64,000 nt of DNA from Alcanivorax sp. (GCA_022449455.1 JAKUPL010000001.1:82936-146935), one strand, 5' to 3'. Positions 52,247 to 61,621 are shown, numbered from the stretch's first letter. Notes: generated by a model not told the origin, from the sequence alone. Program-made: numbers and translations.

Positions 52247-52996
52247 ATGAGCAAGCCGGTTCCCCGCTCGCCCCTGTACCTGTGGGAAGGCGGGTGGTGC
52301 ATGCTGGCGCCGCACCTGCACAACCGGCCCCACCGTCATGTGGCCGCGTCGCTGTTGGTGGGGCTGGCGGCGCCGATTCAGGTGCAGCTGGCCGGGCACG
52401 GGGTGACCGCCGAGGCGGTGTGGGCGGCGCCGGACGTGGAGCAGGCCCTGAGCAGTGACGGTCCGGTGGCGGTGCTGCACCTGGACCCGGATCACCGGGC
52501 CTGGCGGGCGCTGCGCCTGCAGGGCCCGGGGGGCGAGTTCCCACTCGCCGCCCACCCGGATTTCGCGGCGGCCCTGCGGGCTCTGGCGGCGGCCCCGTCG
52601 GTGCCCGGTGCCCTGGCCCTGCGCGATGCCTTGCAGGCCGGTGAGCCGCGCCCACTGGACCCCCGGGTGCGTACCGCCTGCCTGAGCCTGCGGCGCGGCG
52701 ACGGCGAGGTGGGTGGCGCCGAGCTGGCGGTGGCGGTGGGCCTGTCCGAATCCCGCTTCCGGCATCTGTTCCGGCAGGAACTGGGCGTCAATCTGAAACG
52801 CTTTCAACTGCACCTCAAATGTCAGCGCGCGTTGACCCTGTGGCGGGACGGCATGAGCCTGACCGACCTGGCGCTGGCGGCCGGCTTCTATGACCAGCCG
52901 CACCTCAATCGCACCCTGCGTGCCATGTTCGACACCCTGCCTTCCCGCTATGCTAGGGCCTTCCCGGTCCGGGTCGAGCACCTGGACCCCGCATAA
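52247..52996 (+). CDS. AraC-family transcriptional regulator
   Basis: A 249-residue regulator. A short N-terminal cupin-like domain has HLHNRPHRHVAASLLVG and AEAVWAAPDVEQAL. The C-terminal AraC double HTH has VGGAELAVAVGLSESRFRHLFRQ, then LTDLALAAGFYDQPHLNRT and a final LPSRYARA. It lies 4 nt after the Mpo1-like gene and 23 nt before the crotonase gene on the same strand, so all may be cotranscribed. No divergent target is visible; the crotonase and sulfhydrylase genes downstream are candidates. Confidence 0.86.
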   Translation: MSKPVPRSPLYLWEGGWCMLAPHLHNRPHRHVAASLLVGLAAPIQVQLAGHGVTAEAVWAAPDVEQALSSDGPVAVLHLDPDHRAWRALRLQGPGGEFPLAAHPDFAAALRALAAAPSVPGALALRDALQAGEPRPLDPRVRTACLSLRRGDGEVGGAELAVAVGLSESRFRHLFRQELGVNLKRFQLHLKCQRALTLWRDGMSLTDLALAAGFYDQPHLNRTLRAMFDTLPSRYARAFPVRVEHLDPA

Positions 52997-53019
52997 CAAA
53001 AGCAGACTCGGGAATCATC

Positions 53020-53886
53020 ATGGAGTATCAGCACATCCGTGTGGAGCGGGCGGCGCCCCTTCTCACCATCACCCTGAACCGCCCGGACCGCCTCAATGCC
53101 TTTACCCTGCGTATGAAGGACGAGCTGGTGCATGCCTTCGGCGAGGCGGACCGCGACCACGAAGTGCGCGCGGTGATCGTCACCGGAGCGGGCCGTGCCT
53201 TCTGCGCCGGCATGGAAATGCAGCCGGAAGACGGCGGTCATGTGTTTGGTTACGACGACGCCGAGGGCGAGACGCCGCCCCTGGATACCATCCGCGACTC
53301 CGGTGGCGAGGTCTCCCTGGCCATCTTCAATTGCCGCAAGCCGGTGATTGGCGCCCTGAACGGCGCCGCCGTGGGTGTCGGCATCACCATGACCTTGCCC
53401 ATGGATTTCCGGCTGGCCGCCCACGGCGCCAAGATCGGCTTCGTATTCAGCCAGCGGGGCCTGACGCCGGAGGCCTGCTCGTCCTGGTTCCTGCCGCGCC
53501 TGGTGCCCATGCACAAGGCGTTGGAGTGGGTTTACAGCGGCGATATTTTTCTGGCCGAGGAAGGTCTGGAAGCGGGCCTGTTCCGCAGCCTGCACGATAA
53601 GGAGTCGGTGCTCGACGCGGCCCGTGAGCTGGCCCACAAACTGGTGGCCAAAAGCTCCCCGGTGTCGGTGGCCCTGGCCAAACAGATGCTGTGGCGCAAT
53701 CCGGTGTTCGACCACCCGATGCGGGCCCACGCGGTGGAAACCCGCCTGATCTACCGGTCCAACGAATTCTGGGACGGCAAGGACGGGTTTCCCGCCTTTC
53801 TGGAAAAGCGTGACCCGGTGTTCGATACCAATCTCAATGACCTGCCCCGCGACTTCGGCTTCTGGCCGGAGCCCCCGCTGAAATAA
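53020..53886 (+). CDS. Enoyl-CoA hydratase/isomerase (crotonase) family protein
   Basis: A 288-residue crotonase-fold protein. Oxyanion-hole segments are AFCAGMEMQPEDG and NGAAVGVGITMTLPMD. The catalytic Glu position of classic hydratases falls in QRGLTPEACSSW, where a Glu is present. Length and an inserted loop after the first oxyanion segment differ slightly from short-chain EchA. ATG 53020 follows an AraC gene by 23 nt. Its exact reaction, hydration, isomerisation or thioester hydrolysis, is not decided by sequence. It fits fatty acid or branched acyl-CoA catabolism. Confidence 0.9.
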   Translation: MEYQHIRVERAAPLLTITLNRPDRLNAFTLRMKDELVHAFGEADRDHEVRAVIVTGAGRAFCAGMEMQPEDGGHVFGYDDAEGETPPLDTIRDSGGEVSLAIFNCRKPVIGALNGAAVGVGITMTLPMDFRLAAHGAKIGFVFSQRGLTPEACSSWFLPRLVPMHKALEWVYSGDIFLAEEGLEAGLFRSLHDKESVLDAARELAHKLVAKSSPVSVALAKQMLWRNPVFDHPMRAHAVETRLIYRSNEFWDGKDGFPAFLEKRDPVFDTNLNDLPRDFGFWPEPPLK

Positions 53887-53905
53887 CAACAGAACGAGGA
53901 CCCCC

Positions 53906-55177
53906 ATGAAAAAAGAAACCATCGCCATCCACGGCGGCTTCGCCGGCGACCCGGAAACCCACGCCGTGGCGGTGCCGGTCTATCAGACCACCAGCTACTA
54001 TTTCGACGACACCCAGCACGGCGCCGACCTGTTCGACCTGAAAGTGCCGGGCAATATCTACACCCGCATCACGAACCCCACCAACGCGGTGCTGGAGGAG
54101 CGGGTGGCGCAGTTGGAAGGCGGCATCGGCGCCCTGGCCATGGCGTCCGGCATGGCCGCCATCACCGCCGCCATCCAGACCCTGGCGCGGGCCGGCGACA
54201 ACATCGTTTCAGTGAGCCAGCTGTACGGCGGCACCTACAATCTGTTCGCCCACACCCTGCCGAACATGGGCATCCGCGTGCACATGGCCGACGGCCGTGA
54301 TCTGGACGCCATCGCCGCCGCCATCGACGACGACACCAAGGCGGTGTTCTGCGAGTCGGTGGGCAACCCGGCGGGCAACATCGTGGATCTGGCCGGTCTG
54401 GCCAAGGTGGCCCACGATGCCGGCGTGCCGCTGATCGTCGACAACACCGTGGCCACCCCGGCCCTGTGCCGGCCGTTCGAGCACGGCGCCGACATCGTGG
54501 TGCACTCCCTGACCAAATACATGGGCGGCCACGGCACCACCGTGGGCGGCGCCATCGTCGACTCCGGTCGCTTTCCGTGGAAGGACAATCCGCGCTTCAA
54601 GGCCTTCAACGAGCCCGATCCCAGCTACCACGGCGTGGTCTACACCGAGGCCATGGGCGAGGCGGCCTTTATCGGCCGGGCCCGGGTGGTGCCGCTGCGC
54701 AACACCGGCGGTGCCCTGTCGCCGATGAACGCCTTCCTGCTGCTGCAGGGCATCGAAACCCTGAGCCTGCGCATGGAGCGGCATTGCGAGAACGCCATGA
54801 AGGTGGCGGCGTACCTGAAGAACCACGCCAAGGTGGCCTGGGTCAATTTCGCCGGCCTGGACAGCGATCGGGACCATGCCCTGGCCCAGCGTTACATGGA
54901 CGGCGGCGTGCCGGCGTCGATTCTCAGCTTCGGCATCGACGGCGGCCGCGAGGCCGGCGCTCGCTTTATCGATGCCCTGGGCATGATCAAGCGGCTGGTG
55001 AACATCGGTGACGCCAAGTCCCTGGCCTGCCACCCGGCCACCACCACCCACCGTCAGCTCAACGACGACGAACTGCGCACCGCCGGCGTCAGCGCCGACC
55101 TGGTGCGGTTGTCCATCGGCATCGAGCACATCGACGATATCCTGGCCGACATCGAACAGGCGTTGGCGGCCGTCTAG
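53906..55177 (+). CDS. metY: O-acetylhomoserine aminocarboxypropyltransferase (O-acetylhomoserine sulfhydrylase)
   Basis: A 423-residue PLP enzyme of the Cys/Met metabolism family that makes homocysteine from O-acetylhomoserine and sulfide. Signature sequence includes VPVYQTTSYYFDD, YTRITNPTNAVLEERVAQLEGG, the PLP Lys in VVHSLTKYMGGHGTTVGG, and the long insert typical of MetY (about 420 residues rather than about 390 of MetB or MetZ). ATG 53906 has GAGGA upstream. It follows the crotonase gene by 19 nt. Its stop overlaps the end of the convergent AraC gene by 4 nt. Confidence 0.93.
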   Translation: MKKETIAIHGGFAGDPETHAVAVPVYQTTSYYFDDTQHGADLFDLKVPGNIYTRITNPTNAVLEERVAQLEGGIGALAMASGMAAITAAIQTLARAGDNIVSVSQLYGGTYNLFAHTLPNMGIRVHMADGRDLDAIAAAIDDDTKAVFCESVGNPAGNIVDLAGLAKVAHDAGVPLIVDNTVATPALCRPFEHGADIVVHSLTKYMGGHGTTVGGAIVDSGRFPWKDNPRFKAFNEPDPSYHGVVYTEAMGEAAFIGRARVVPLRNTGGALSPMNAFLLLQGIETLSLRMERHCENAMKVAAYLKNHAKVAWVNFAGLDSDRDHALAQRYMDGGVPASILSFGIDGGREAGARFIDALGMIKRLVNIGDAKSLACHPATTTHRQLNDDELRTAGVSADLVRLSIGIEHIDDILADIEQALAAV

Positions 55178-56133
55178 CGCGCGCGAAAACGGGCCGGCGT
55201 TTCGCCGGTCCAGCGTTTGAACGCCTTGGTAAAGGCACTCTCGTCGGAAAACCCCAGCTCCGCGGCCAGGTCCGCCACCCGGCGGCCGTCGCGCAGGGCC
55301 TGCTCGGCCCGTTCCCGCAGCAGCGTATCGCGCAGCAGCTTGAAGCTGGTGCCTTCGTCGGCCAGCCGGCGGATCAGGTGCCGGCCACTCATGCCCAACC
55401 GGTCGGCGATGCGCTCTTTGCCCCAGCCGGGATGCTCCCGGATCAGCGCGCCCACCCGGGCACTCAAGGCGCGATCGTCGAGCCGCGCCAGCAGTTCATC
55501 GGCCAGCCCGCGCAGATGGCGGCACAGCGCCGGGTTGGCGTGCACCAGTGGCAGACGCAGCTGCTCCGCCTCGAACACCAGGGCGTTGTGCGGCGCCTCG
55601 AACACCACCGGCACGCCGAGCCGTTCCCGGTAACGTCGCGGCGCGTCCAGGGCCGCGTGGCGCAGGGTCAGCGCCTCGGCCCGGAAGGCATGGCCGGTGC
55701 TCCAGCGGGTCAGATTGAGCAGGCTGGCGAGCACCGCCTCCACCCGTTCCGGGCGGCGGGTGGCGTAGCGTGGCCGGTAACGAACGGCCACCCGTGGGCC
55801 GTCGTCGGCCACCAGGAAGTCGCCGCCCTCGCCGACGATGGGGTGATAATCCAGCAGGCTTTCCAGGGCCTCGCCGACGGTCTCGCAACTCATCAGGATC
55901 ATGCCGGCGGTGTCCAGATGGCCCACCTGCAAAGCGAGCCCCAGTTCCAGCCCCACCAGCGGATCGTCGGCGGCCTGGCAAAAGTGATCCCAGAGCCGAT
56001 CCTGGTGCGCCAGATCCACCCGGTCCTGATGGGTCGGTGCCGCCCATTCCTCCGGCAGGCGCAGGCCCAGGCGTCGGGCCGCCTGGAGAATGGCCTGGGA
56101 GAAATGCACGGTCACCGTGGGAGTGTGGGTCAT
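55174..56133 (-). CDS. AraC-family regulator with arabinose-binding-type N-terminal domain
   Basis: A 319-residue AraC-like activator of the OruR/VirS/Cfa-related type. The N-terminal domain of about 200 residues contains AGMILMSCETVGEALESLLDYHPIVGEG, and the C-terminal HTH contains WGKERIADRLGMSGRHLIRRL and RRVADLAAELGFSDESAFTKAFKRWTGETP. Regulators of this type often control lipid or hydroxylated-substrate catabolism next to a monooxygenase. It is divergent from the flavin-monooxygenase operon with 108 nt between starts, so that operon is the probable target. Its 3' end overlaps metY by 4 nt. Confidence 0.9.
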   Translation of the reverse strand: MTHTPTVTVHFSQAILQAARRLGLRLPEEWAAPTHQDRVDLAHQDRLWDHFCQAADDPLVGLELGLALQVGHLDTAGMILMSCETVGEALESLLDYHPIVGEGGDFLVADDGPRVAVRYRPRYATRRPERVEAVLASLLNLTRWSTGHAFRAEALTLRHAALDAPRRYRERLGVPVVFEAPHNALVFEAEQLRLPLVHANPALCRHLRGLADELLARLDDRALSARVGALIREHPGWGKERIADRLGMSGRHLIRRLADEGTSFKLLRDTLLRERAEQALRDGRRVADLAAELGFSDESAFTKAFKRWTGETPARFRAR

Positions 56134-56241
56134 GGTCTGTGGTCCGGGTCCTGAATTAACCGGTGGCGGGTCGCGAATCAGCCGTGCCGGAGGCGGCCCC
56201 GGCGGTTAGCGTAAGGAGCATAACAAGAAAGGAACCCGCAC

Positions 56242-57534
56242 ATGTACGCAGTGATCGGCGCCGGCCCCATGGGTCTGGCCACCGCCCGCAATCTGGACAA
56301 ACAGGGCCTGCCCTTCGTCGGCTATGAGCTGCACGACGACGTGGGCGGCCTGTGGGACATCGACAACCCGCACAGCACCGTCTACCAGAGCGCCCACCTG
56401 ATTTCTTCCAAGCGAATGACCGAATTTCGCGAATTCCCGATGGACGAGGCGGTGGCCAGCTACCCCCACCACTCGGAACTGAAGCGCTACTTCCGCGACT
56501 ACGCCGAGCGCTTCGACCTGCGCCGGCACTACCGCTTCGGCACCCGGGTCACGGCGCTGGAGCCGGCGCCGGCCGGTGGCTGGCACCTTACCGCCGAAAA
56601 CAACGGTGTCAGCGATACCCGGCACTTCGACGCGGTGCTGATCGCCAGCGGTACCCTGCACACCCCCAATCTGCCCGCATTGCCCGGCCGATTCGCCGGC
56701 CAGGTGCTGCACGCCAGCCAGTACCGCCGGGCCGAGCAGTTCCGCGACCAGCGGGTGCTGATCGTCGGCTGCGGCAACTCCGCCTGCGACATGGCGGTGG
56801 ACGCGGTGCACCAGGCCGCCCGGGTGGATCTGTCCGTGCGCCGGGGCTATTACTTTTTGCCCAAGTTCATCGGTGGCCGGCCCGCCGACACCCTGGGCGG
56901 CAAGCTGAAACTGCCGCGCCGTCTCAAGCAGTGGCTGGACGCGCGACTGATTCGCCTGATCGTGGGCCGCCCCAGTGACTACGGCCTGCCGGACCCGGAT
57001 TACCGCATGTACGAATCCCATCCGGTGGTCAATTCCCTGGTGCTGCATCATCTCGGCCACGGGGATATTCGCCCGCGCCCGGACATTGCCGCCGTCGAGG
57101 GCCACACCGTCACCTTCACCGATGGCGAGCAGGCCGATTACGACCTGATCCTGCTGGCCACCGGTTACCGCCTGGATTATCCCTTCATCGACCCGGCCCA
57201 CCTGAACTGGCGCGGCGACGCCCCGGCGCTGTACCTGAACATGTTCCATCCGGAGCGCGATGATCTGTTGATGATGGGCATGATCGAAGCCGCCGGCCTG
57301 GGCTGGGAAGGGCGTAACGAGCAGGCGGCGCTGGCGGCGCTGTACCTGCGCCGGGTGCGCGAGGGCCACCCGGCCGCCGACACCCTGCGCCGTCTCAAAC
57401 GGGAACGGGCCGGGGTGAACCCGGACGGCGGCTACCGCTATCTGAAACTGGCGCGCATGGCCTACTACGTGCACAAGGACAGCTATCGGGCGGAACTGGC
57501 CGCGCGCCGACGCGACCTGGCCGGGCAAGGGTAA
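56242..57534 (+). CDS. Flavin-containing monooxygenase
   Basis: A 430-residue FAD/NADPH class B monooxygenase-like protein. The FAD motif is IGAGPMGLATA at residues 4-14; GGLWDI and the second nucleotide motif VGCGNSACDMAVDA follow, with LILLATGYRLDYPFI near the C-terminal third. The FxGxxxHxxxY/W-like stretch reads FAGQVLHASQYR, fitting FMO- or Baeyer-Villiger-type enzymes. ATG 56242 has AAGGA upstream. It is first in a run of five genes with a bile-acid-type symporter, two SDRs and a TauE exporter, controlled probably by the divergent AraC gene. Confidence 0.9.
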   Translation: MYAVIGAGPMGLATARNLDKQGLPFVGYELHDDVGGLWDIDNPHSTVYQSAHLISSKRMTEFREFPMDEAVASYPHHSELKRYFRDYAERFDLRRHYRFGTRVTALEPAPAGGWHLTAENNGVSDTRHFDAVLIASGTLHTPNLPALPGRFAGQVLHASQYRRAEQFRDQRVLIVGCGNSACDMAVDAVHQAARVDLSVRRGYYFLPKFIGGRPADTLGGKLKLPRRLKQWLDARLIRLIVGRPSDYGLPDPDYRMYESHPVVNSLVLHHLGHGDIRPRPDIAAVEGHTVTFTDGEQADYDLILLATGYRLDYPFIDPAHLNWRGDAPALYLNMFHPERDDLLMMGMIEAAGLGWEGRNEQAALAALYLRRVREGHPAADTLRRLKRERAGVNPDGGYRYLKLARMAYYVHKDSYRAELAARRRDLAGQG

Positions 57535-57543
57535 GGAGGCGGC

Positions 57544-58458
57544 ATGCAGACCACCATCGATTTCAATACCGGCAGCCTGATCGCGCTCAACGCGATCCTG
57601 GCCTGCATGATGTTCGGCGTGTCCCTGTCGTTGCGCGTCGAGGATTTCAAACGGGTGCTGGTGAAACCGGCGGCCCCGGCGGCGGGCCTGCTGGCCCAGT
57701 TTCTGTTGCTGCCGGCGCTGACCTGCGCCACCACCTGGTGGCTGGACGTGGATCCGCAACTGGCGCTGGGCATGATCCTGGTGGCCTCCTGCCCCGGGGG
57801 CACCTTCTCCAACATCATGACCTGGCTGGCCCGCGCCAACGTGGCGGTGTCGGTGAGCATGACGGCGGTGTCCAGCCTGGCCGCCACGGTGCTCACCCCG
57901 TTCAATTTCGCCTTCTACGGGTGGCTCAATCCGAACACCCGTGGTCTGGTCACCGACATCGCCCTGGACAGCACCAACATCCTGTTGCTGGTGGTGGCGG
58001 TGCTGGCGGTGCCGCTGCTGTTGGGCATGGTGGTGGGGCGGCATTTTCCCCGCTTCGCCGACGCCGCCCAGAAGCCCATGCGGGTGTTCACCCTGCTGGT
58101 GCTGCTGGCCTTCGTGGGCATCGCCTTCGGCAACAACATGGATGTGTTCCTGGCCAACGCGAACCGCATCGTCGCCCTGGTGATCGGGCAGAACGCCCTG
58201 GCGCTGGCCCTGGGGGCCCTGGCCGGCCTGGCGGTGGGGCTTAGCCGCGCCGACCGGCGGGCGGTCACCCTGGAGGTGGGGATCCAGAATTCCGGCCTGG
58301 GGCTGTCGATTCTGTTCACCTTCTTTCCGCAGGCCGCCGGCATGATTCTGATCGCCGGCTTCTGGGGTGTCTGGCACCTGGTCAGCGGCCTGCTGCTGTC
58401 GCTGATCTGGGCCCGCGGCGCCGGGCGACCCGCGCGGCCGGGGGAGGGTGCGCCATGA
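57544..58458 (+). CDS. Bile acid:sodium symporter-family transporter
   Basis: A 304-residue membrane protein of the BASS family with about nine to ten helices. ALGMILVASCPGGTFSNIMTWLARANVAVSVSMT is the sodium-site region, spread over residues about 76-110, and GIQNSGLGLSILFTFFPQ is the crossover motif of the second half. Substrates in the family include bile acids, steroids, pantoate and other organic anions. It overlaps the next SDR gene by 4 nt. It lies 9 nt after the monooxygenase, so an organic acid, perhaps steroid- or lipid-like, may be imported for oxidation. Confidence 0.9.
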   Translation: MQTTIDFNTGSLIALNAILACMMFGVSLSLRVEDFKRVLVKPAAPAAGLLAQFLLLPALTCATTWWLDVDPQLALGMILVASCPGGTFSNIMTWLARANVAVSVSMTAVSSLAATVLTPFNFAFYGWLNPNTRGLVTDIALDSTNILLLVVAVLAVPLLLGMVVGRHFPRFADAAQKPMRVFTLLVLLAFVGIAFGNNMDVFLANANRIVALVIGQNALALALGALAGLAVGLSRADRRAVTLEVGIQNSGLGLSILFTFFPQAAGMILIAGFWGVWHLVSGLLLSLIWARGAGRPARPGEGAP

Positions 58459-59387
58459 GCCGCATCCTGATCACCGGCGCCGCCGGCTATATCGGCCGGC
58501 AGCTGGCCGAACGGTTGGCCGCCGATCACGACGTGCTGGGGCTGGATGTGCGGGTGCCGGACGGCCTGCCGTTCGAGTGCCGGCAGGGCGATATCCGCGA
58601 CCCGGCACTGGCTCGCTGGGTGGCCGATCACGGCACCGAGGTGGTGGTGCATCTGGCCGCCGTGCTGGAGGACTCCGGAGACCGGGCCCGCGACCACGAT
58701 ATCGACGTGAACGGCACCCGCAATGTGCTGGAGGCCTGCGTGGCCGGCGGTGTGCGCCAGCTGATCGTCACCAGTTCCGGCGCCGCCTACGGTTATCACG
58801 CCGATAACCCGGCCTGGCTCGACGAGGACGCGCCGCTGCGCGGCAACCCGGAGTTCGCCTATTCCGATCACAAGCGCCAGGTGGAGGAGCTGCTGGCCCG
58901 CTATCGTCACCAGGCCCCCGGGCTCGGGCAGCTGATACTGCGGCCCGGCACGGTGCTGGGCGCCACCACCCATAATCAGATCACCGCCCTGTTCGAGGGC
59001 CGCCGGGTGCTGGCCATCGCCGGTTCCGATTCGCCGTTCGTGTTCATCTGGGACCAGGACGTGGTGGGCGCCATTCTGCACGGCATCGAGACCGGCGCCC
59101 GGGGTATCTACAACCTGGCCGGCGACGGCGCGCTGCCGATCCGGCGGGTGGCGGAGCTGCTGGGCAAGCCCCTCCGGGTGGTGCCGGCGGGTCTGTTGGC
59201 CGGCGCCCTGGCCCTGGGCAAGCGTCTGCGGCTCACCGAGCACGCGCCGGAGAAGGTGAATTTTCTGCGCTACCGGCCGGTGCTCGACAATCGGCGTCTC
59301 AAGGAGGAGTTCGGCTACCGGCCGAGAAAAACCTCCGAGGAGACCTTTCGCTTTTTCATCGAACAGGCGCGGGCGCGGGAGCAATGA
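58455..59387 (+). CDS. Extended SDR, NAD(P)-dependent epimerase/dehydratase family
   Basis: A 310-residue extended SDR. The cofactor motif is ITGAAGYIGRQLAERL at residues 6-21. HLAAVLED, SSGAAYGYH and FAYSDHKRQVEELL provide Asn/Ser and the YxxxK pair. The start overlaps the symporter stop by 4 nt (ATGA), and its stop overlaps the next SDR. In such operons these enzymes reduce or oxidise keto or hydroxy groups of lipid-like substrates. Substrate is unknown. Confidence 0.9.
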   Translation: MSRILITGAAGYIGRQLAERLAADHDVLGLDVRVPDGLPFECRQGDIRDPALARWVADHGTEVVVHLAAVLEDSGDRARDHDIDVNGTRNVLEACVAGGVRQLIVTSSGAAYGYHADNPAWLDEDAPLRGNPEFAYSDHKRQVEELLARYRHQAPGLGQLILRPGTVLGATTHNQITALFEGRRVLAIAGSDSPFVFIWDQDVVGAILHGIETGARGIYNLAGDGALPIRRVAELLGKPLRVVPAGLLAGALALGKRLRLTEHAPEKVNFLRYRPVLDNRRLKEEFGYRPRKTSEETFRFFIEQARAREQ

Positions 59388-60175
59388 TGAACACCATGCT
59401 GATCACCGGGGCCGCGTCCGGCCTGGGCTGGGCCCTGGCCCGGGCCGCCTGGCAACGGGGCTGGCGCCTGATTCTGGTGGACCGGGACGGCGAGGCGCTG
59501 GCCGACAAGGCGGCGCGCCTGGCCGGTGTCGATACCGAGCGGGTGCGCCACTTCGCCCTGGACCTCACCGACGACGCCGCCCGCGACGAGTTGGTGGCGG
59601 CTCTGCGCGATGAACCGCTGGACGCGTTGATCAACAACGCCGGCATTACCCACCGTTCCTCGGTGGCGCGCACCGAGCTGGCGGTGTTCCGCCGGGTCAT
59701 GGCGGTGGACTGGGACGCGCCGGTGGCGCTGACCCTGGGCCTGCTGCCGGCGCTGCGCGCCCGCCGCGGCACCGTCATCAACATTGGCTCCATGGCGGGC
59801 TGGATGCCGGTGCTGGGCCGCGCCGGTTACTGCAGCGCCAAGGCGGCGTTGGCGCAGTTCTTCGAAGTGCTGCGCGGCGAACTGGCCGACGACGGCGTGG
59901 GCGTGCTGATGGTCTATCCCAGCTTTCTGGCCACCCCCATCGAGCGCAATGCGCTGGGTTTCGACGGCCGGCCCGCCGCCCACGCGCGCTCCTCGGTGGG
60001 CCGCGTGCGTGACGCCGACTGGATGGCGGAACGTATTCTCGATGCGCTGGCCGCCGGCCGGCGGCGGCTTTTTCCGGACCGCTTCACGCTGTTCGCCAGT
60101 CTGCTGTGGCGGCTGGCCCCGGACCTGTATCATCGCCTGATGCGTCGTCGTTTCGCCGGGGAACTGGATCACTGA
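59384..60175 (+). CDS. Classical short-chain dehydrogenase
   Basis: A 263-residue classical SDR. TGxxxGxG reads ITGAASGLGWALARA, followed by INNAGITHRSSV and the active site INIGSMAGWMPVLGRAGYCSAKAAL spread over residues about 134-158. The C-terminus is basic and hydrophobic (LFASLLWRLAPDLYHRLMRRRF), suggesting membrane association as in DltE- or YqjQ-like lipid-modifying SDRs. ATG 59384 overlaps the preceding gene by 4 nt, and an in-frame ATG follows at 59387. The TauE gene begins directly after its stop. Confidence 0.9.
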   Translation: MMNTMLITGAASGLGWALARAAWQRGWRLILVDRDGEALADKAARLAGVDTERVRHFALDLTDDAARDELVAALRDEPLDALINNAGITHRSSVARTELAVFRRVMAVDWDAPVALTLGLLPALRARRGTVINIGSMAGWMPVLGRAGYCSAKAALAQFFEVLRGELADDGVGVLMVYPSFLATPIERNALGFDGRPAAHARSSVGRVRDADWMAERILDALAAGRRRLFPDRFTLFASLLWRLAPDLYHRLMRRRFAGELDH

Positions 60176-60913
60176 ATGCAGGATGTTCTGAGCTCGCCCT
60201 GGGCCCTGGTGGCCCTGTTCGTGTTGCTGGCCTACACCACCGAAGCGATGACCGGTTTCGGCTCCATCGTCATCGCCCTCTCCCTGAGCGCCCTGGTACT
60301 GCCGCTGGAGGTGCTGATGCCGGTGCTGGTGCCGCTCAATCTGGTGCTCAGCGGTTATCTGACCCTGCGCTATTGGCGGCTGGTGCACTGGCGGCTGCTG
60401 CTCACCGGCATTCTGCCGATGATGGCGCTGGGCACCCTGGCCGGGTTCGTGTTGCGGCCCGGGTTGGGGCCGGGCGCGCAATGGCTGTTCGGCGCTCTGG
60501 TGGTGGCTTTCAGCGTCCGTGAACTGTGGCGGTTGCAGCGGGCCACGCCGGCGGCCGCCCACGGCCCCCTATGGAGTCGCTTCTGGATGCTGATGGCGGG
60601 CCTTACCCACGGGCTGTTCGCCTCCGGCGGTCCGTTGCTGGTGTACGCCCTGGGCGGGGTGCAGCTGGATAAGAGCCGCTTTCGCGCCACCCTGGTGCTG
60701 GTCTGGTTCAGTCTTAATCTGCTGCTGACCGTCGGTTTTTTACTGAGCGGTGCCCTGAGGGCGGAGTGGCCGCATCTGCTGGCGCTGGTGCCGGTGGTGC
60801 TGGTGGGCATCGTGCTCGGTGAGTCGCTGCACCACCGGGTGGACGAGCGCCGCTTTCGTCAGGTGCTGTTCTCCGTCCTGCTGCTGGCGGGGGTGGCCCT
60901 GTTGGTTCACTAA
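60176..60913 (+). CDS. TauE/SafE-family anion exporter
   Basis: A 245-residue membrane protein of the sulfite/organosulfonate exporter family with about seven to eight hydrophobic helices. TEAMTGFGSIVIALSLSALVLP and LTHGLFASGGPLLVYALGG form the two inverted family motifs. It starts immediately after the SDR stop, the last gene of the five-gene operon. Substrate is unknown; in this setting it may export an acidic reaction product rather than sulfite. Confidence 0.88.
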   Translation: MQDVLSSPWALVALFVLLAYTTEAMTGFGSIVIALSLSALVLPLEVLMPVLVPLNLVLSGYLTLRYWRLVHWRLLLTGILPMMALGTLAGFVLRPGLGPGAQWLFGALVVAFSVRELWRLQRATPAAAHGPLWSRFWMLMAGLTHGLFASGGPLLVYALGGVQLDKSRFRATLVLVWFSLNLLLTVGFLLSGALRAEWPHLLALVPVVLVGIVLGESLHHRVDERRFRQVLFSVLLLAGVALLVH

Positions 60914-61012
60914 GCCCCGCCGGTTCGCTAAAGGTTGACCTGGATGGGTGACCGCGCCCGGCGATCCGGCTAGCATCGGGCCATCATCATCGGCGGGTTC
61001 CGGGAGAGCATC

Positions 61013-61621
61013 ATGTCGGCAGTGGAAATTCGACCGGTCAGCGGCATCGCGGTGGAGCCCTGGCTGGATGAGCTGGCGGACCTGCGCATTCAGGTGTTCC
61101 GCGACTATCCCTATCTGTACGACGGCTCCCCGGCCTATGAGCGCGACTACCTGGACCGCTACGCCCGTTCCGAGCAGAGCCTGTTCGTGCTGGCACTGGA
61201 ATACAACCGCCTGATCGGCGCGGCCACCGCCTTGCCGCTGCTCGACGCCGACCCGGAGTTCCAGGTGCCGTTCGCCGAGCACGGGCCCGATGCCGGGCGC
61301 GTGTTCTATTTCGGTGAGTCGGTGCTGTTGCCGGCCTATCGGGGCGAGGGCGTCGGCCACCGGTTCTTCGACCTGCGCGAACTGTACGCCCGGGATTTCG
61401 GCTTCGATTACACCGCCTTCTGCGCGGTGGTCCGCGACGACGACCACCCGCAGCGGCCGCGGGACTACCGCTCCCTGGAACCGTTCTGGCAAAAACGGGG
61501 CTACCGTCCGGATCCGGCCCTGACCACCTGTTTCCCGTGGCGCGACCTGGGGGATGAGCAGCAAACCGAAAAAACCATGCAGTTCTGGTTGCGGGATGTG
61601 ACGTCGGTCCAGGACTCGTGA
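61013..61621 (+). CDS. GNAT-family N-acetyltransferase
   Basis: A 202-residue GCN5-related acetyltransferase. The acetyl-CoA pyrophosphate loop is in LLPAYRGEGVGHRFFDLR, with FGESVLL as beta-4 and FWQKRGYRPDP near the end. There is no signal peptide. It starts at ATG 61013 after GGGAGAG, 99 nt past the TauE gene, so it may be separate from the preceding operon. The acceptor substrate is unknown. Confidence 0.88.
   Translation: MSAVEIRPVSGIAVEPWLDELADLRIQVFRDYPYLYDGSPAYERDYLDRYARSEQSLFVLALEYNRLIGAATALPLLDADPEFQVPFAEHGPDAGRVFYFGESVLLPAYRGEGVGHRFFDLRELYARDFGFDYTAFCAVVRDDDHPQRPRDYRSLEPFWQKRGYRPDPALTTCFPWRDLGDEQQTEKTMQFWLRDVTSVQDS

Noticed and set aside
56206-58377. A 723-codon open frame antisense to the flavin monooxygenase and symporter genes
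   Set aside because: Its product is His/Gln/Gly-rich with no domain, and it is the mirror of two well-recognised plus-strand genes. Long antisense frames are expected at this GC content.
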